Of a stretch of 64,000 nucleotides of DNA, positions 20,765 through 31,928 are shown in pieces. The notes beneath the pieces are model-generated. The model did not search any database and had not been told where the DNA came from. It saw only the letters and a list, made by a program, of their open reading frames with translations. The position numbers and the translations under genes were made by a program. Source of the stretch: Adiantum capillus-veneris (Eukaryota > Streptophyta > Polypodiopsida > Polypodiales > Pteridaceae); contig CM043947.1 in the NCBI GenBank assembly GCA_014529385.2, forward strand, positions 97,498,036 to 97,562,035, given 5' to 3'. Positions within the stretch are counted from its first letter, which is position 1. Every line of letters begins with the position of its first letter.

Positions 20765-22642
20765 GAGATTGCTGGATCTGAAGTGTTGAAGATGATGGAT
20801 TGGAATTTAGAGGTGCCTCAGAAAGAGAAGATTGATAAAGAGGAGAAGGAAGCAAGAGTAATGGCAAAAAAGATCTATGATAAAAGGCTTGGTACCTCTA
20901 CCACGGTAAAAGAGGATAAAGTCAAAGAGTTTAATTTGGGAAATGAAGAAGATCCCAGGATGGTCAGAATCAACATCCATGCTGAAGGTGAATTTTTGAA
21001 AGGTTTGATTCAGCTGTTGCTGGAGTATAAAGATGTATTTGCTTGGGATTATTCATAGGTGAAGGGCATTGATCCTGAATTACATCAACATCACATTAAT
21101 CTCAGAGAGGATGCTAAACCAATCATACAACAAAGATACAGAATGAACCCCAATTTTGCAAAGCAGGTAAAGCAGGAAATAGATAATTTATTGGCAATAG
21201 GATTCATCAAGCCAGTTAATGAAGTGTCATGGTTGTCACCAATTATTGTTGTGCCAAAGAAGAATGGGAAGTTGAGGGTGTGTGTGGATTACAGGAAGTT
21301 AAATGCTACAACTATTACTGATCCATTCCCTATGCCATTTTGTGATGCTATGTTGGATGCAGTAGCTGGACATGAGATGTATAGCTTTCTTGATGGTTTT
21401 TCAGGTTACAAGCAGATCAAGGTAGCTCTAGAAGACCAACGCAAGACAACCTTCATCACCGAGTGGGGAGCATTTGTGTATACAGTGATGAGTTTTGGTT
21501 TGAAGAATGGTCCACCTTCCTTCAACTTTGTGGCTCATAAGACATATAAACCTTATCTTCACGATTTTATGAGGGTTTTTGTAGATGACTTTTCAGTATT
21601 TGGAAAGAAGGATCAGCATTTGGTTCACTTGAAGTTATGTTTGGAAAGATGCAGACTGTTTCACATGGCTTTGAATCCATATAAAAGTGTACTTGCAGTC
21701 AAGAGTGGTATCTTATTGGGACATGTAGTATCTGCTACTGGGATGGCCATTGATGCCAAAAAGATTGAGGCAATTTAGGCAACCAAATCACCTTAGAATG
21801 TGAAGGAGCTTAGCAAGTTTGTGGGCCAGTTGAAGTGGCACTCAAGGTATATTAGATATTTGGCTAATATATGTGCACCTTTGACTCATCTTACAAGGAA
21901 AGATGTTGCCTTTAGATGGGATGAACCACAGGAGACAGCCTTTCATATGTTAAAGAAAATGCTATCAGTAGAACCAATATTGCAGCCTCCTGATTGGACA
22001 TTGCCTTTTCATGTTTTTGTTGATGCATGGGATATGGCAATTGGAGCTGTGTTGATGCATGAAAAGGTTAGAGGATGGTATAAACCATTGTATTATGCAA
22101 GTAGGATGTTGACCCCATCAGAAAAGAATTATACTGTGATTGAGAGAGAGGCTTTGGACATGGTATATTCATTGAATAAGTTCATGCATTACTTAGTCAA
22201 TAACAAGGTTATGTTTCATGTTGATCACCAAGCTTTGTTGTACTTGGTTAAGAAGCCCATGCTTACAGGGAGATTAGCAAGGTGGATGTTGCTTTTGCAA
22301 GAATTTGAGTTTGTGATTATTCATACTCTTGGGAAAGAGCATGCTGTGGCAGATTATTTGAGAAGACTGGAAACAGGGGAATCTCCAACATGTGTGGATG
22401 ATCAATTACCTGATGTAGATTTATTTTCAGTTCAGGAGGATGTTCCTGATTCTTGGGATGATCAGATGTTGGTGTACCTAAATGATGGGGTTATGCCAGG
22501 AGAGTTTTCACCTGATCAAAGGAAGAAATTTGCATTGAAAAGGAGACCATTTTTGGCGATTGTAGGAGCATTATACAAGAAGGGTATTGATCAAGTGATA
22601 AGAAGGTGTGTTCCAGAATTTGAACAGTCAACAGTTCTATAG
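20765..22642 (+). pseudogene. gypsy reverse transcriptase and RNase H
   Basis: In frame throughout, with TAG at 21056, 21776, 21794 and 22640. RT motifs seen: VVPKKNGKLRVCVDYRKLN, FLDGFSGYKQI, MSFGLKNGPPSF (the usual Thr-Asn is changed), and the catalytic RVFVDDFSVF near 21574. The RNase H follows with PFHVFVDAWDMAIGAVL, IEREALDMVYSL and HVDHQALLYL, so the acidic residues are kept. ADYLRRLE ends the domain. No second RNase H precedes integrase. Confidence 0.92.
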
Positions 22643-23724
22643 GAAGCCCACTATGGACAAGCTGGTGGACATTTTTTAGGAGACATTACAAGTAAGAACA
22701 TTTTGCAGGCAGGTTTGTGGTGACCTACTTTATTAAAAGATGCACATGAGTATGCCAAAAGATGTGTGGTGTGTGATAAGCTTGGTCAGCCAGACAATAG
22801 GGACAGGATGTCAGATCATCCTATTCTACCCCTGGAACCTTTTAATAAATGGGGTATGGACTTTGTAGGACCAATGAATCCCACTAGCTCTAGGGGGAAT
22901 AGGTACATTTTGGTTGCTAGAGATTATTGTACTAAGTGGGTGGAAGCTGTAGCACTAAAGGATAACAAAGCAGCCAGTGGTGAAAAGTTTTTGTATCATA
23001 ACATTATGACAAGATTTGGGTGTCCAGTTGAGCTAGTGAGTGATAGTGGGACACATTTTTTGAATGAGGTCATACAGGAGCTGACTAAAACTCATATGTT
23101 ATTACACAATAAGTCTACCCCATATCATCCCCAGGACAATGGACAGGCAGAAAGTAGCAACAAAATTTTGGTTAAAATTCTGAAAAAGATCGTGCAGGAT
23201 GATCATAAGGATTGGGACCTGAAGTTGGATTTAGCTATGTGGTCATTCAGGACTGCTTTGAAAGTCACCATAGGGATGACACCTTTCAAGTTGGTCTATG
23301 GGTTGGAGGTTGTAGTACCTATAAAATTTGTGGTACCTAGCTTGAGAGTGTATGCTCAGAAAATGTCTCCTGCATTGTCAGTAAAGCACATATGTAAGTA
23401 TTTGATGCAACTAGAAGAGGATAGACTGGTGATTTCTTACATCATTGAGATCATCCAGAGGAGAACAAGCCTGGGTAGCTATGAATGTCAAGTTCACACT
23501 GTTCACACTGGGAGATTGGGTGATGCTGTATAATTCTAGGCTTGGTCCGTTTCTAGGGAAATTGACTTTGAGGTACAAGGGTCCTTACTAGATTGTTGAA
23601 GATTTAGGCCAAGGCACATTTATAGTTGCTGATGTATTTGGAACCAGAGTGGAAAAACGAGTTAATAGATTCAGGTTGAAGAAATTTCAAGGTAAACCAC
23701 CTCACCTTGACTAGTTGACACCAA
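22643..23724 (+). pseudogene. gypsy integrase
   Basis: The H2C2 zinc finger (EAHYGQAGGH ... CVVC) is interrupted by TGA 22721, in a position where Trp is usual. The DDE core is complete: MDFVGP, LVSDSGTHF, NGQAESSNK. A frameshift near 23460 moves the C-terminal beta-barrel (LGDWVMLYNSRLG ... LRYKGPY ... FGTRVEKRVNRFRLKKF) to another frame, which has one further TAG near 23589. Integrase would insert the cDNA into chromosomes; this copy cannot. Confidence 0.9.
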
Positions 23725-24020
23725 AAGTGGTAGGTGCTGCTTTGTGTGAGGCAGTTGAATTACCAGATTTTCAGAGTCAGCAAGCAGTGCTATATCAAGT
23801 GAGCATGATATTAGAAGCAATGTTGATACGGGTTTCAACAGAGAACAGGTGATGAAGGAAGGCAGGAGGAGTGCTTGGCAAGTTTTTGATGGGTGGAAAT
23901 TCACTTCAAATAAACATGATCCAGTATGCAGTCATCTAGTTTGGTGCATCGGATGTTGGTTGATCGGAATTTGGTGCATCAGAATTTTTAAACCTGAAAG
24001 TAAAGGGTTTAACGTTCAAC
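23725..24020. other. non-coding stretch, nothing recognised
   Basis: Sequence between the gypsy pol end and the tandem duplication. Contains small internal echoes (TTGGTGCATCGGA / TTGGTGCATCAGA near 23940-23975). No polypurine tract or LTR start is convincing. Confidence 0.4.
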
Positions 24021-24275
24021 AATATTTGGGTTTGTGGGAAAATTATTCGCCACTATCTGAAATCATTGGGACGTGGGAGCTATCAAGGAGGTCACTCAGT
24101 GGATGCATGCAACACGATTCTTATGAAATGTTCATCTCTTCGCCGTGAAAATATTTGGGTTTGTGGGAAATTATTCGCCACTAGCTGAAATCATTGGGGC
24201 GTGGGAGCTGTCAAGGAGGTCACTCAGCGGATGCATGCAGCGCGATTCTTATGAAATGTTCGTCTCTTCGCCGTG
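24021..24275 (+). repeat. tandem duplication, two ~128-bp units
   Basis: Unit 1 at 24021-24149 and unit 2 at 24150-24275 are nearly identical (AATATTTGGGTTTGTGGGAAA ... CTCTTCGCCGTG), with a handful of base differences. They lie just upstream of the next element's first ORF, in what would be its leader or LTR. Confidence 0.9.
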
Positions 24276-24339
24276 CAAGTACCTATCTGCTAATTACTTC
24301 TTGCAGTCGCCTTCTTCATCTACTCCTTCATCAGGCACT

Positions 24340-25376
24340 ATGGCCCCTAAAGCAAAGCCTGTAGCAGTAGCCATGAGACCAAAGGCTGAGACTGAGTCGA
24401 CAGAGCCTGTCGTAACCAGGCTGAGGAGGAAAGGACTCAACCTGCGGGTGGATGTAGGTGATGAGGAAGAAGAGGAGTTCTCAGAGGAGGAACCGCCACC
24501 TTTGTCGGCAAACAAGATGCTTCAGAGTTGATGGACCTGTACACAGATCTCAAGATTGAGATGGAAGCTGATACAGAGAAGAATGAGAAATGGCTCAGAC
24601 AGTTGGGGCTTTATGAGTATGCAATGTTTCCATGGAAAGAATGGAAAGGAAAGTTTTTTGCCAAGTCACAAGCAGAGTTGCTGAGGAAGACCAGAGGAGC
24701 AATATCTGACAAGGTCATGTTGTGTCCACAGGTGATTGCTGTAGTTTTCAAGCTACCATTTACAACAGTTACTCTTCCACCAAAGTGTTCAAATGATTGT
24801 TTGAAGAAGGAGTTTGGGTCTAGAGAAGGGACAAGATTGTATTACATGCTTAAGAATGTGGAGTATGGCTGTAGGGAACAATTAAAGTGGTATCTTGAGA
24901 GAGTTTGTTTTCTGGCTAAATTTGACTATATGTCAAAATAAAACTATGCTCCATTGGCGTTTGTAGAGTAAGGAGGCTGTTTCAGCTGGGCCCATTGGGT
25001 CCATGACAAAATTCATGTAGAGGTGTTTACTCAAGATAAGAGGAAGCATCAGCAAGGTATAAGTGAAGAGTTTAATCTGTTTTTGGGTCAATTTGAAGAT
25101 TGTTGGGCAAAATTAACGACAACCATGCAATTGGCTAATGGGGACTACTTCAAGCTGGACAAATTCATGGCGTTTCTGCACCCCAAGGTGAGAGAAAAAG
25201 TCGATTATGAAAGCCCAAAGAATTACAATGGTGTGGTAGCAATTGTACGATGGAAGAGCAGAAAGATAAAGAAAAAGATAGAGCAGGGTGTGTCGGGCTA
25301 CGAGACGATTTCCCCCCTTCAACCGCAGAGTCCGAGGGAGTCTATGCACGAAGAAAATCACGGAAACCAAGGTTAA
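24340..25376 (+). pseudogene. gypsy gag fragments
   Basis: Starts at ATG 24340 (MAPKAKPVAVAMRPK) with an acidic EDEEEEEFSEEEPPP-type stretch, and a frame change at ~24530 leads into a 137-codon piece (WLRQLGLYEYAMFPWKEW...). A stop near 24939 and a further frame change lead to 25023-25376, which ends in a gag-like FLHPKVREKVDYESPKNYNGV block. Assignment rests on position before the zinc knuckle and on that block. Confidence 0.6.
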
Positions 25377-25609
25377 ATGTTGTACCACAAAAATGCATAC
25401 ACACAGTGCAAGATTTGTCCGAGCAAATGCAGGAGTTACGGCTTAGCGTCATGGATAGAGGACAGCCAAGAGGAGCAAGGGGTAGGTCAAGGCTGCTGCC
25501 AGGTAGGTGCTATAATTGTGGAGAAGAGGGTCACTATGCACTCGATTGTCCTCAGCCACAAAGAGAGAGAGGAAGAATTTACCTGCTATTTGGTAGAGAG
25601 CGAGGTTAA
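25250..25609 (+). pseudogene. gypsy gag C-terminus with CCHC zinc knuckle
   Basis: Contains CYNCGEEGHYALDC (CX2CX4HX4C) near 25508, flanked by Arg/Gly-rich sequence, the nucleocapsid part of gag. It overlaps the preceding gag fragment in another frame, so a frameshift near 25260-25370 separates them. Confidence 0.85.
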
Positions 25610-26858
25610 GGGAAATTCAATGGTCCAAGAGAGCAAGTAGTGGAGAATCTTGTGTAGCCAGCTCCGCCAAATGGACGTGAAGGTCCCAAGAGTGAATATC
25701 ATCGGGGTGGATAAGTAGGATGTCAAAGTTTTGACCAATAAGAGAGCAAGAGTTGAGAGAGATGCAGAGACAGAGTGAGAAACCAGGGCTCGCAAAGGTA
25801 AGGAGAAAGTGTACAAAGGTAGAGAGAAGCCCGAGCCTAGTAAAAGAAGGAGGCATCACAAAATCAAGCAAGCGGATTTAGGGCGTGGCTATCCGGAGTA
25901 CAACCAGGTAAGTGATGTTTAAAATCGCAAAGCAAACATTACTTTTGGTCAATTGTTATCTTTAAATCCAAAATTGAGGAGGTAGTGGTCCACAAGTGTT
26001 AGCACGAGGCTGCCAAGAGCTAAGGGGAATGTGCAAGCGGTTGCAGAATATGGCTTTGAGGGTAGGTAACCCCACTGATGTTCTTTTGCTGGTGGATGAT
26101 GTTATAGAAAATAGGATGTAGGTACAAGCTTACATAGATAGAGGAGCGCGGGTTTGCGTCATGACAGAAGTAGCCATGAAAGAGATAGGAGTCAAGGCAG
26201 TAGTCAAGTTGAATGTGAGCATGAGGATGGCTAACCATACTAAGGCTAGATGTCTGGGCTGGCTCAAGATGTGAAGGTGAAGGTGAAGGGCATAGAGTGC
26301 CCGATAGACTTTTTTGTGATGAAGGCAGAAGATAATGATCATCCAATCATTTTGGGTAGGCCATGGCTTTTGGAAATAGGGGCTAAGCAGGATTGGGAGA
26401 GCAAAATGTTCAACTTGCCTGACAAAGAGAAGGGAAGACAGATTGTGCTAGATTTGAAAACCAAGGAGAGCAGCTCTTGTCCTATGGCAATTAAAGATAA
26501 AGGTGACACGACGAGCTATGAGTACAAGACAGAGACGGGCTATGATGAAGGCTACACTAGCACAGAGGAAGAGGAGAGCGAGAACGACATGCTGAAGATA
26601 GATGCAGAATTATTTGGAGTCACCATAGACAACTCCCCAACTAAAGAAGAAGGTATGAAGGCTCAAGCTCATGGATTAAGCATAGAGGAGGTTTCAAGCA
26701 TGTTGAGTGAGGATTTGACCAAGGATGAAAAGGAGGGTTATGTTCAGTTATGTGAATCCTATCCAAACTTGTTCACGATGGAGTACAAGCATTTGCGTGG
26801 TGCAAAAGGGGTAGAGCACCAGATTGTTCTTAAGGAGGGACATAGGCCTAAAGCATAG
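25610..26858 (+). pseudogene. gypsy protease and acidic linker
   Basis: From 25610 to about 26060 only broken frames are seen. At 26125-26260 a retropepsin start is visible: AYIDRGARVCVMTEVAM, where Asp-Arg-Gly replaces the usual Asp-Gly-Gly, then MRMANHTKARCLG. The domain continues from 26250 with IDFFVMKAEDNDHPIILGRPWL. A Glu/Ser-rich linker (GYTSTEEEESEND) and the KDEKEGYVQLCESYPNLF block lead into RT. A TAG at 26856 follows HRPKA. Confidence 0.85.
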
Positions 26859-27400
26859 AAGCTAAGAAGACTAGGGGGAGTCCAAAATGAGGCCCTTTGG
26901 CAGGAGATCAATAAGTTTCCAGATGCAGTCCTTATATACCCTGTGAAAGAGTTAGAGTGGGTCTCACCAATGGTTATAACCCCTAAGAAGAATGGGAAAT
27001 GGAGGGTGTATGTCGATTACAAGCCACTAAATGTAGCGACCAATAGAAATCACTACCCATTGCTGTTTCAAGACAAGATCCTAAACCAGGTGGTTGGGCA
27101 TGAGAGATACTCGATTATGGATGGCTTTTTGGGGTATTTTCAGATAGGGATTGCACTTGAAGACCAGTTGAATACCACATTTATATCTCCAATGGGTTTT
27201 TTTTGCTTATTGTAGGATGCCATTCGGATTGGTAGATGCATATGCCACCTTCCAAGATTGGATGAACATGGTATTTGTTCCATACTTGGGCCACTTTATC
27301 AGGGTCTTCATGGATGATATAGGCTGTTACAGTTCAAGATTGGAGCACCTATCAAAGTTGTAGTTATGCTTTCAAAGGATTGATGAAGAAGGAGGTCAGC
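26859..27400 (+). pseudogene. gypsy reverse transcriptase fragment
   Basis: RT blocks in order: LRRLGGVQNEAL, EWVSPMVITPKKNGKWRVYVDY, IMDGFLGYFQIGIALED, then after a frameshift near 27210 RMPFGLVDAYATFQ and the catalytic FMDDIGCYS near 27307. The Tyr-x-Asp-Asp position reads Phe-Met-Asp-Asp, which is normal for gypsy. Further frame changes follow. Confidence 0.88.
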
Positions 27401-28011
27401 TGAACCCAAGAAGTGCAAGCTAGCACAGTCTTGAGCGCAGCTGTTTGGTCATGTGGTGTTGCAAAATGGTAAAGAGGCTGATCCCGAGAAGGTGAAGGAA
27501 TTTGTGTTGATGGAGCCACCATTAGATGCTCAAGGTTTGGCTTCATTTGTTCATAAGCTGAAGTATCCATCACGTTTCTTTTGGATGTTGTCACAATATG
27601 TGCATCCTCTTCAAAAGAGAGCTCAGCAGGTGCATGGTTAAGAGTGGGATGAGGAATCTCAGGAGGCTTTTGATAGGGTCAAGGAAATTTTTTGTCAGTT
27701 TGCTAGTGGTGTGTCCTCCCAATTTAGAAGACTTCTATGTGTCTATGAAAATGGGCACAATTGCCATTGGAGAGGTTCTACTACAAAAGGTAGGGAGAAG
27801 CTACACGCCAATATACTTTAAGAGCAGGGTGATTAGCCCAAGAGAGGCTAACTACACAGATGCAAAGAAATGGGTGATGGCTTTAGTATTTGCTTGCAGG
27901 AAGTTTAAAGTGCATTTAATTATGTGCAAGTTTTTTGTGTTAACAGTGATGAGCGCAAAGCACGACATGGACCCCGACGGCCTCAAAACGCAAGGAGCTG
28001 ATGCGTGCTGA
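27401..28011 (+). pseudogene. gypsy RT C-terminus and truncated RNase H
   Basis: Frame pieces at 27453-27641 and 27598-28011. The latter shows FYVSMKMGTIAIGEVLLQK and YFKSRVISPREANYTDAKKWVMALVFACRKF, the gypsy RNase H with its first acidic residue replaced (VSMKMG for the usual Asp-containing strand). Similarity breaks off near 27990. Confidence 0.75.
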
Positions 28012-28104
28012 TCTGGCCACGGTGAGATGAACAGGGGGCACCACCTAGATTTGAGCGGCTAGGATGCGGACAATGGTGGTTTGAAATAACTCAAACTCTA
28101 CACA

Positions 28105-29460
<1,356 letters not shown>

Positions 29461-30535
29461 TGAGTGGCATAAAATGGTAACCATCTTTTTGCAACATTTG
29501 TCAGCCTACTCAACGTCCTCTTCCTCATATGTGTATATATTTTTCTACGCTATTAAGTTATCTAGAGTAAATTCCCCCTCTTTGTTTAATCTTTGTGGCG
29601 ACACATACACTGTACTCTTCCCAAAAATGTCACCTTAGTCATATATTTATATTACCATCCTTTTCTTTTTTGCTTTGTAAATAAAAGTAAGCATACAATA
29701 ACCAACTATCTACCCCCAAACTTTCTTACCTCTTGTGAATTAGTAGTAGAAAAATAATATATCCATCTTCCATCCCATATAGATAAACTACCATGGAAAT
29801 CAACTCTTCACTTTTCTTTACCAAAGATTATGGTCCCTCTCTACAAGTCTTCTATGTCCCCTACATAGGTAGCCCAATATCTCTTAAGAATATACATATA
29901 ATTTTTCTCCTTTAAAAAAGACTCCAATTGTATATTCTTTTCACAAGAAAATAATATTGGGCCCTCCTCTATTTGTTTAAGCATCATAGCCTTTTGAAAA
30001 AAACATGATTCCCCTTGGATTCATACAAGCAAAGGGCCCATACAAGAAGACTTGGAAGCAAAAGGTTCCCTAGCCTAGTGTGGACCTTCCAAACCGAATT
30101 CCTTGGTGCATGGGCGTGAAGAATAGTCCAAATTCATATCAAACATGTTGACAAGGTCAAATTTGCCTTTTGAAGCATGTCATTCCGAGCTACAGGTAAA
30201 AAGTTATGGTCAAAATAATGTAAATCTGTCAGATTCGCAGCAAAAGGGAACTGTAAATCAAGTAAATCAATAGGGTGAGATCTTATTTTTCCCCTACTCA
30301 TTTTATAGAAGAGCAATGAGTGTTCAAGGTCACTTGCATGTGATGGGACTAACCTAAAGCTGGTTTCTAAATGCCAAGACAGACAAGTTGAGATACCCCG
30401 CAGGAGCCACCCATAGTGCCTCATGGTGGGGCCCACCTACCTTATGCACCCCTATGGAGCCTTCACAGTCTAAAATGATATTTTTGGTGAATAAATAGTC
30501 CCTTTTATGTCCAATATTCAATGAGTGGTCAAAGG

Positions 30536-30574
30536 ACACTTAATTAGGGCTAATCACTTACCCTAATTAAGTGT
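30536..30574. promoter_or_regulatory. perfect 14-bp inverted repeat upstream of LTR TATA box (5' LTR)
   Basis: ACACTTAATTAGGG (30536-30549) and its exact complement CCCTAATTAAGTGT (30561-30574) flank an 11-bp spacer, 25 bp upstream of the TATA box. The same structure is preserved in the 3' LTR at 39781-39819. It could be a dimeric factor site or a cruciform. Confidence 0.75.
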
Positions 30575-30598
30575 AGCATAATCCCACTCCTACACAAC

Positions 30599-30606
30599 TA
30601 TAAATA
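30599..30606 (+). promoter_or_regulatory. LTR TATA box
   Basis: TATAAATA in the context ACAACTATAAATAGCCCCCC, the canonical plant TATA form. Repeated at 39844-39851 in the 3' LTR. Transcription would start roughly 30 bp downstream, near 30630. Confidence 0.75.
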
Positions 30607-31257
30607 GCCCCCCTTGGAGAGACTCAAGGACACACGCCTATATTTTCAACTTCATGTTGTTTCTTGATCAATAGTAGAGAAAACCCTAGCTCTCCCTCTT
30701 TCAAATCCTCCCTCCTAACCCTCCTCTTTGGAGGAAGTGCAACTCTATCCTCCACTCTTTCTATTCTACAATCTCTTACTCCATCAACCCAATCAATCAT
30801 TTTTAGCACCTCAATAACTTGTAAATACATCATGATCTCTCTCATGGTTATGTTGATGATCATTAAATCATCTTCAAAAACTTTCAAGTGTCGCAATTCG
30901 TGATGGTTAGCCAGCGTCTGTCCTCCCCTTAAAAGTTGTTTGGATGTATTATGGTTTTTCTTATAGGGAGAAGGTGAATGCTATTCCACAAATTGCATAT
31001 TTCATTTGATGCACGGCATTGGGTTGCATAATCGTTGATGATGTTCAAATTCCAAAGTGTATATAGAGTAAGGGGGTTTTCAAAGTGTGTTGCTTGAGTG
31101 GGTGAGTGCAAGTGTTATTTTGATTGGTTTCCTTCTCCACTCCCAAAAGAAGGTGGTGCCCCAAGTAGTGAGCGTACCTCTTTACGAACATTTTGTGAGG
31201 GTAGGCCCATTGGTTTGAGTTTAGAGGACCCATTTCAAAAAGCTCGCCCTCATAAAG

Positions 31258-31275
31258 TGGTGCCCCCACGGAGGA
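31258..31275 (+). other. candidate primer-binding site
   Basis: TGGTGCCCCCACGGAGGA starts five bases after the LTR end, with the TGG expected opposite a tRNA CCA end. I cannot name the tRNA with confidence. Confidence 0.45.
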
Positions 31276-31309
31276 ACATATTTCCAAGTTACCTTCAAAT
31301 TTTTTAGTG

Positions 31310-31522
31310 ATGAACAATGGAGTTCCCTTCTATCCATTTCATTTTGCACAACACATTAGAGTAAATGTTCACATAGATAGAAAAGTCTTTTTCCAGCAAC
31401 GCATTGTTTTTATGTTTGGTGCAGAAAGACTTAGAGAAATACTGGCATCACCCAATCCAATTATACTTCCAATCATCAATTATGAAACTTATTTTGATGT
31501 TCACATTTTCATTTTGTTTTAA
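31310..31522 (+). CDS. leader ORF 1, ~70 aa, unknown
   Basis: ATG at 31310 (a GTG lies one codon upstream). It encodes a small hydrophobic/basic protein ending ILPIINYETYFDVHIFILF. It lies in the leader between the primer site and gag. A diverged copy follows at 31606-31818 with the matching tail ILPMIKYKLTMDVYIFILM. The duplicated reading frame suggests these may once have been coding. No known domain. Confidence 0.4.
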   Translation: MNNGVPFYPFHFAQHIRVNVHIDRKVFFQQRIVFMFGAERLREILASPNPIILPIINYETYFDVHIFILF

Positions 31523-31605
31523 AGGCAGGAACACGGAGTGGTGAAGGGGTGCTCAAGGGCCATATGAAGGAACGAGGTCTTTAAACCAACAATGAGGAGT
31601 AGCAC

Positions 31606-31818
31606 ATGAATCACAATCAAAACAATGAACCTTTTAGGCCTATTGCTTGGCAATTCATTCATATAATCATTGCCACTAAGTTTAGGTTTCAATCTATCAT
31701 AAGGAGGATATTTGGATCCACTCTCCTCAATGAAATCAATGCTTCAATTAATCCATTTATTCTACCTATGATAAAGTACAAATTAACAATGGATGTGTAC
31801 ATCTTCATTTTAATGTAA
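31606..31818 (+). CDS. leader ORF 2, 70 aa, diverged copy of leader ORF 1
   Basis: ATG at 31606. Shared blocks with leader ORF 1: PF.P, the basic middle, FG..LL/RL.EI.AS.NP.ILP.I.Y and DV.IFIL. The two lie about 300 bp apart in different frames, so each keeps its own start and stop. Function unknown. Confidence 0.4.
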   Translation: MNHNQNNEPFRPIAWQFIHIIIATKFRFQSIIRRIFGSTLLNEINASINPFILPMIKYKLTMDVYIFILM

Positions 31819-31928
31819 TCAGATTTATAGTGTCAACAATCTTGTGCGGCCCGTAAGAGAAAAGTTTCTTTTAAAAAAAGAAATTTCAAAAAGTCTAAAC
31901 AAAATGTTAAGTTATTTTCCCACGTTCT

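Larger units (their letters stand above)
17806..23724 (+). mobile_element. Ty3/gypsy element with full-length but nonsense-riddled gag-pol
   Basis: Gag, protease, RT, RNase H and integrase follow in gypsy order. From 18524 to about 23460 everything lies in one frame. I find 12 in-frame stops there: TGA 19496 and 22721, and TAG 19694, 19847, 19901, 20351, 20714, 20762, 21056, 21776, 21794 and 22640. Frameshifts occur only near 18520 and 23460. Only one RNase H is present. LTRs are not firmly identified. Confidence 0.88.
24276..28011 (+). mobile_element. truncated Tat-like Ty3/gypsy element
   Basis: Gag fragments, zinc knuckle, protease, RT and the start of RNase H follow in order, with several frameshifts and stops. 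The RT wording (PKKNGKWRVYVDYKPLN) is closest to the Tat-like element at 31-38 kb. Coding similarity ends near 27990 in RNase H and the sequence then runs into a long GA microsatellite. Integrase and 3' LTR are absent. Confidence 0.85.
29461..31252 (+). repeat. 5' LTR of Tat-like element (1792 bp)
   Basis: Starts TGAGTGGCATAAAATGG and ends GCTCGCCCTCA. It is nearly identical to 38709-40180 and to 53881-54196. Compared with the 3' LTR it lacks about 285 bp between positions 30935 and 30938. Contains a TATA box at 30599. Confidence 0.9.

Noticed and set aside
18524-23533. UAG read as glutamine (altered nuclear code) or programmed read-through in the 18-23 kb gypsy
   Set aside because: Neighbouring elements have TAA and TGA stops as well as TAG, and TGA also appears here at a Trp position. 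Methylation-driven C-to-T decay explains all of these; a code change would not.
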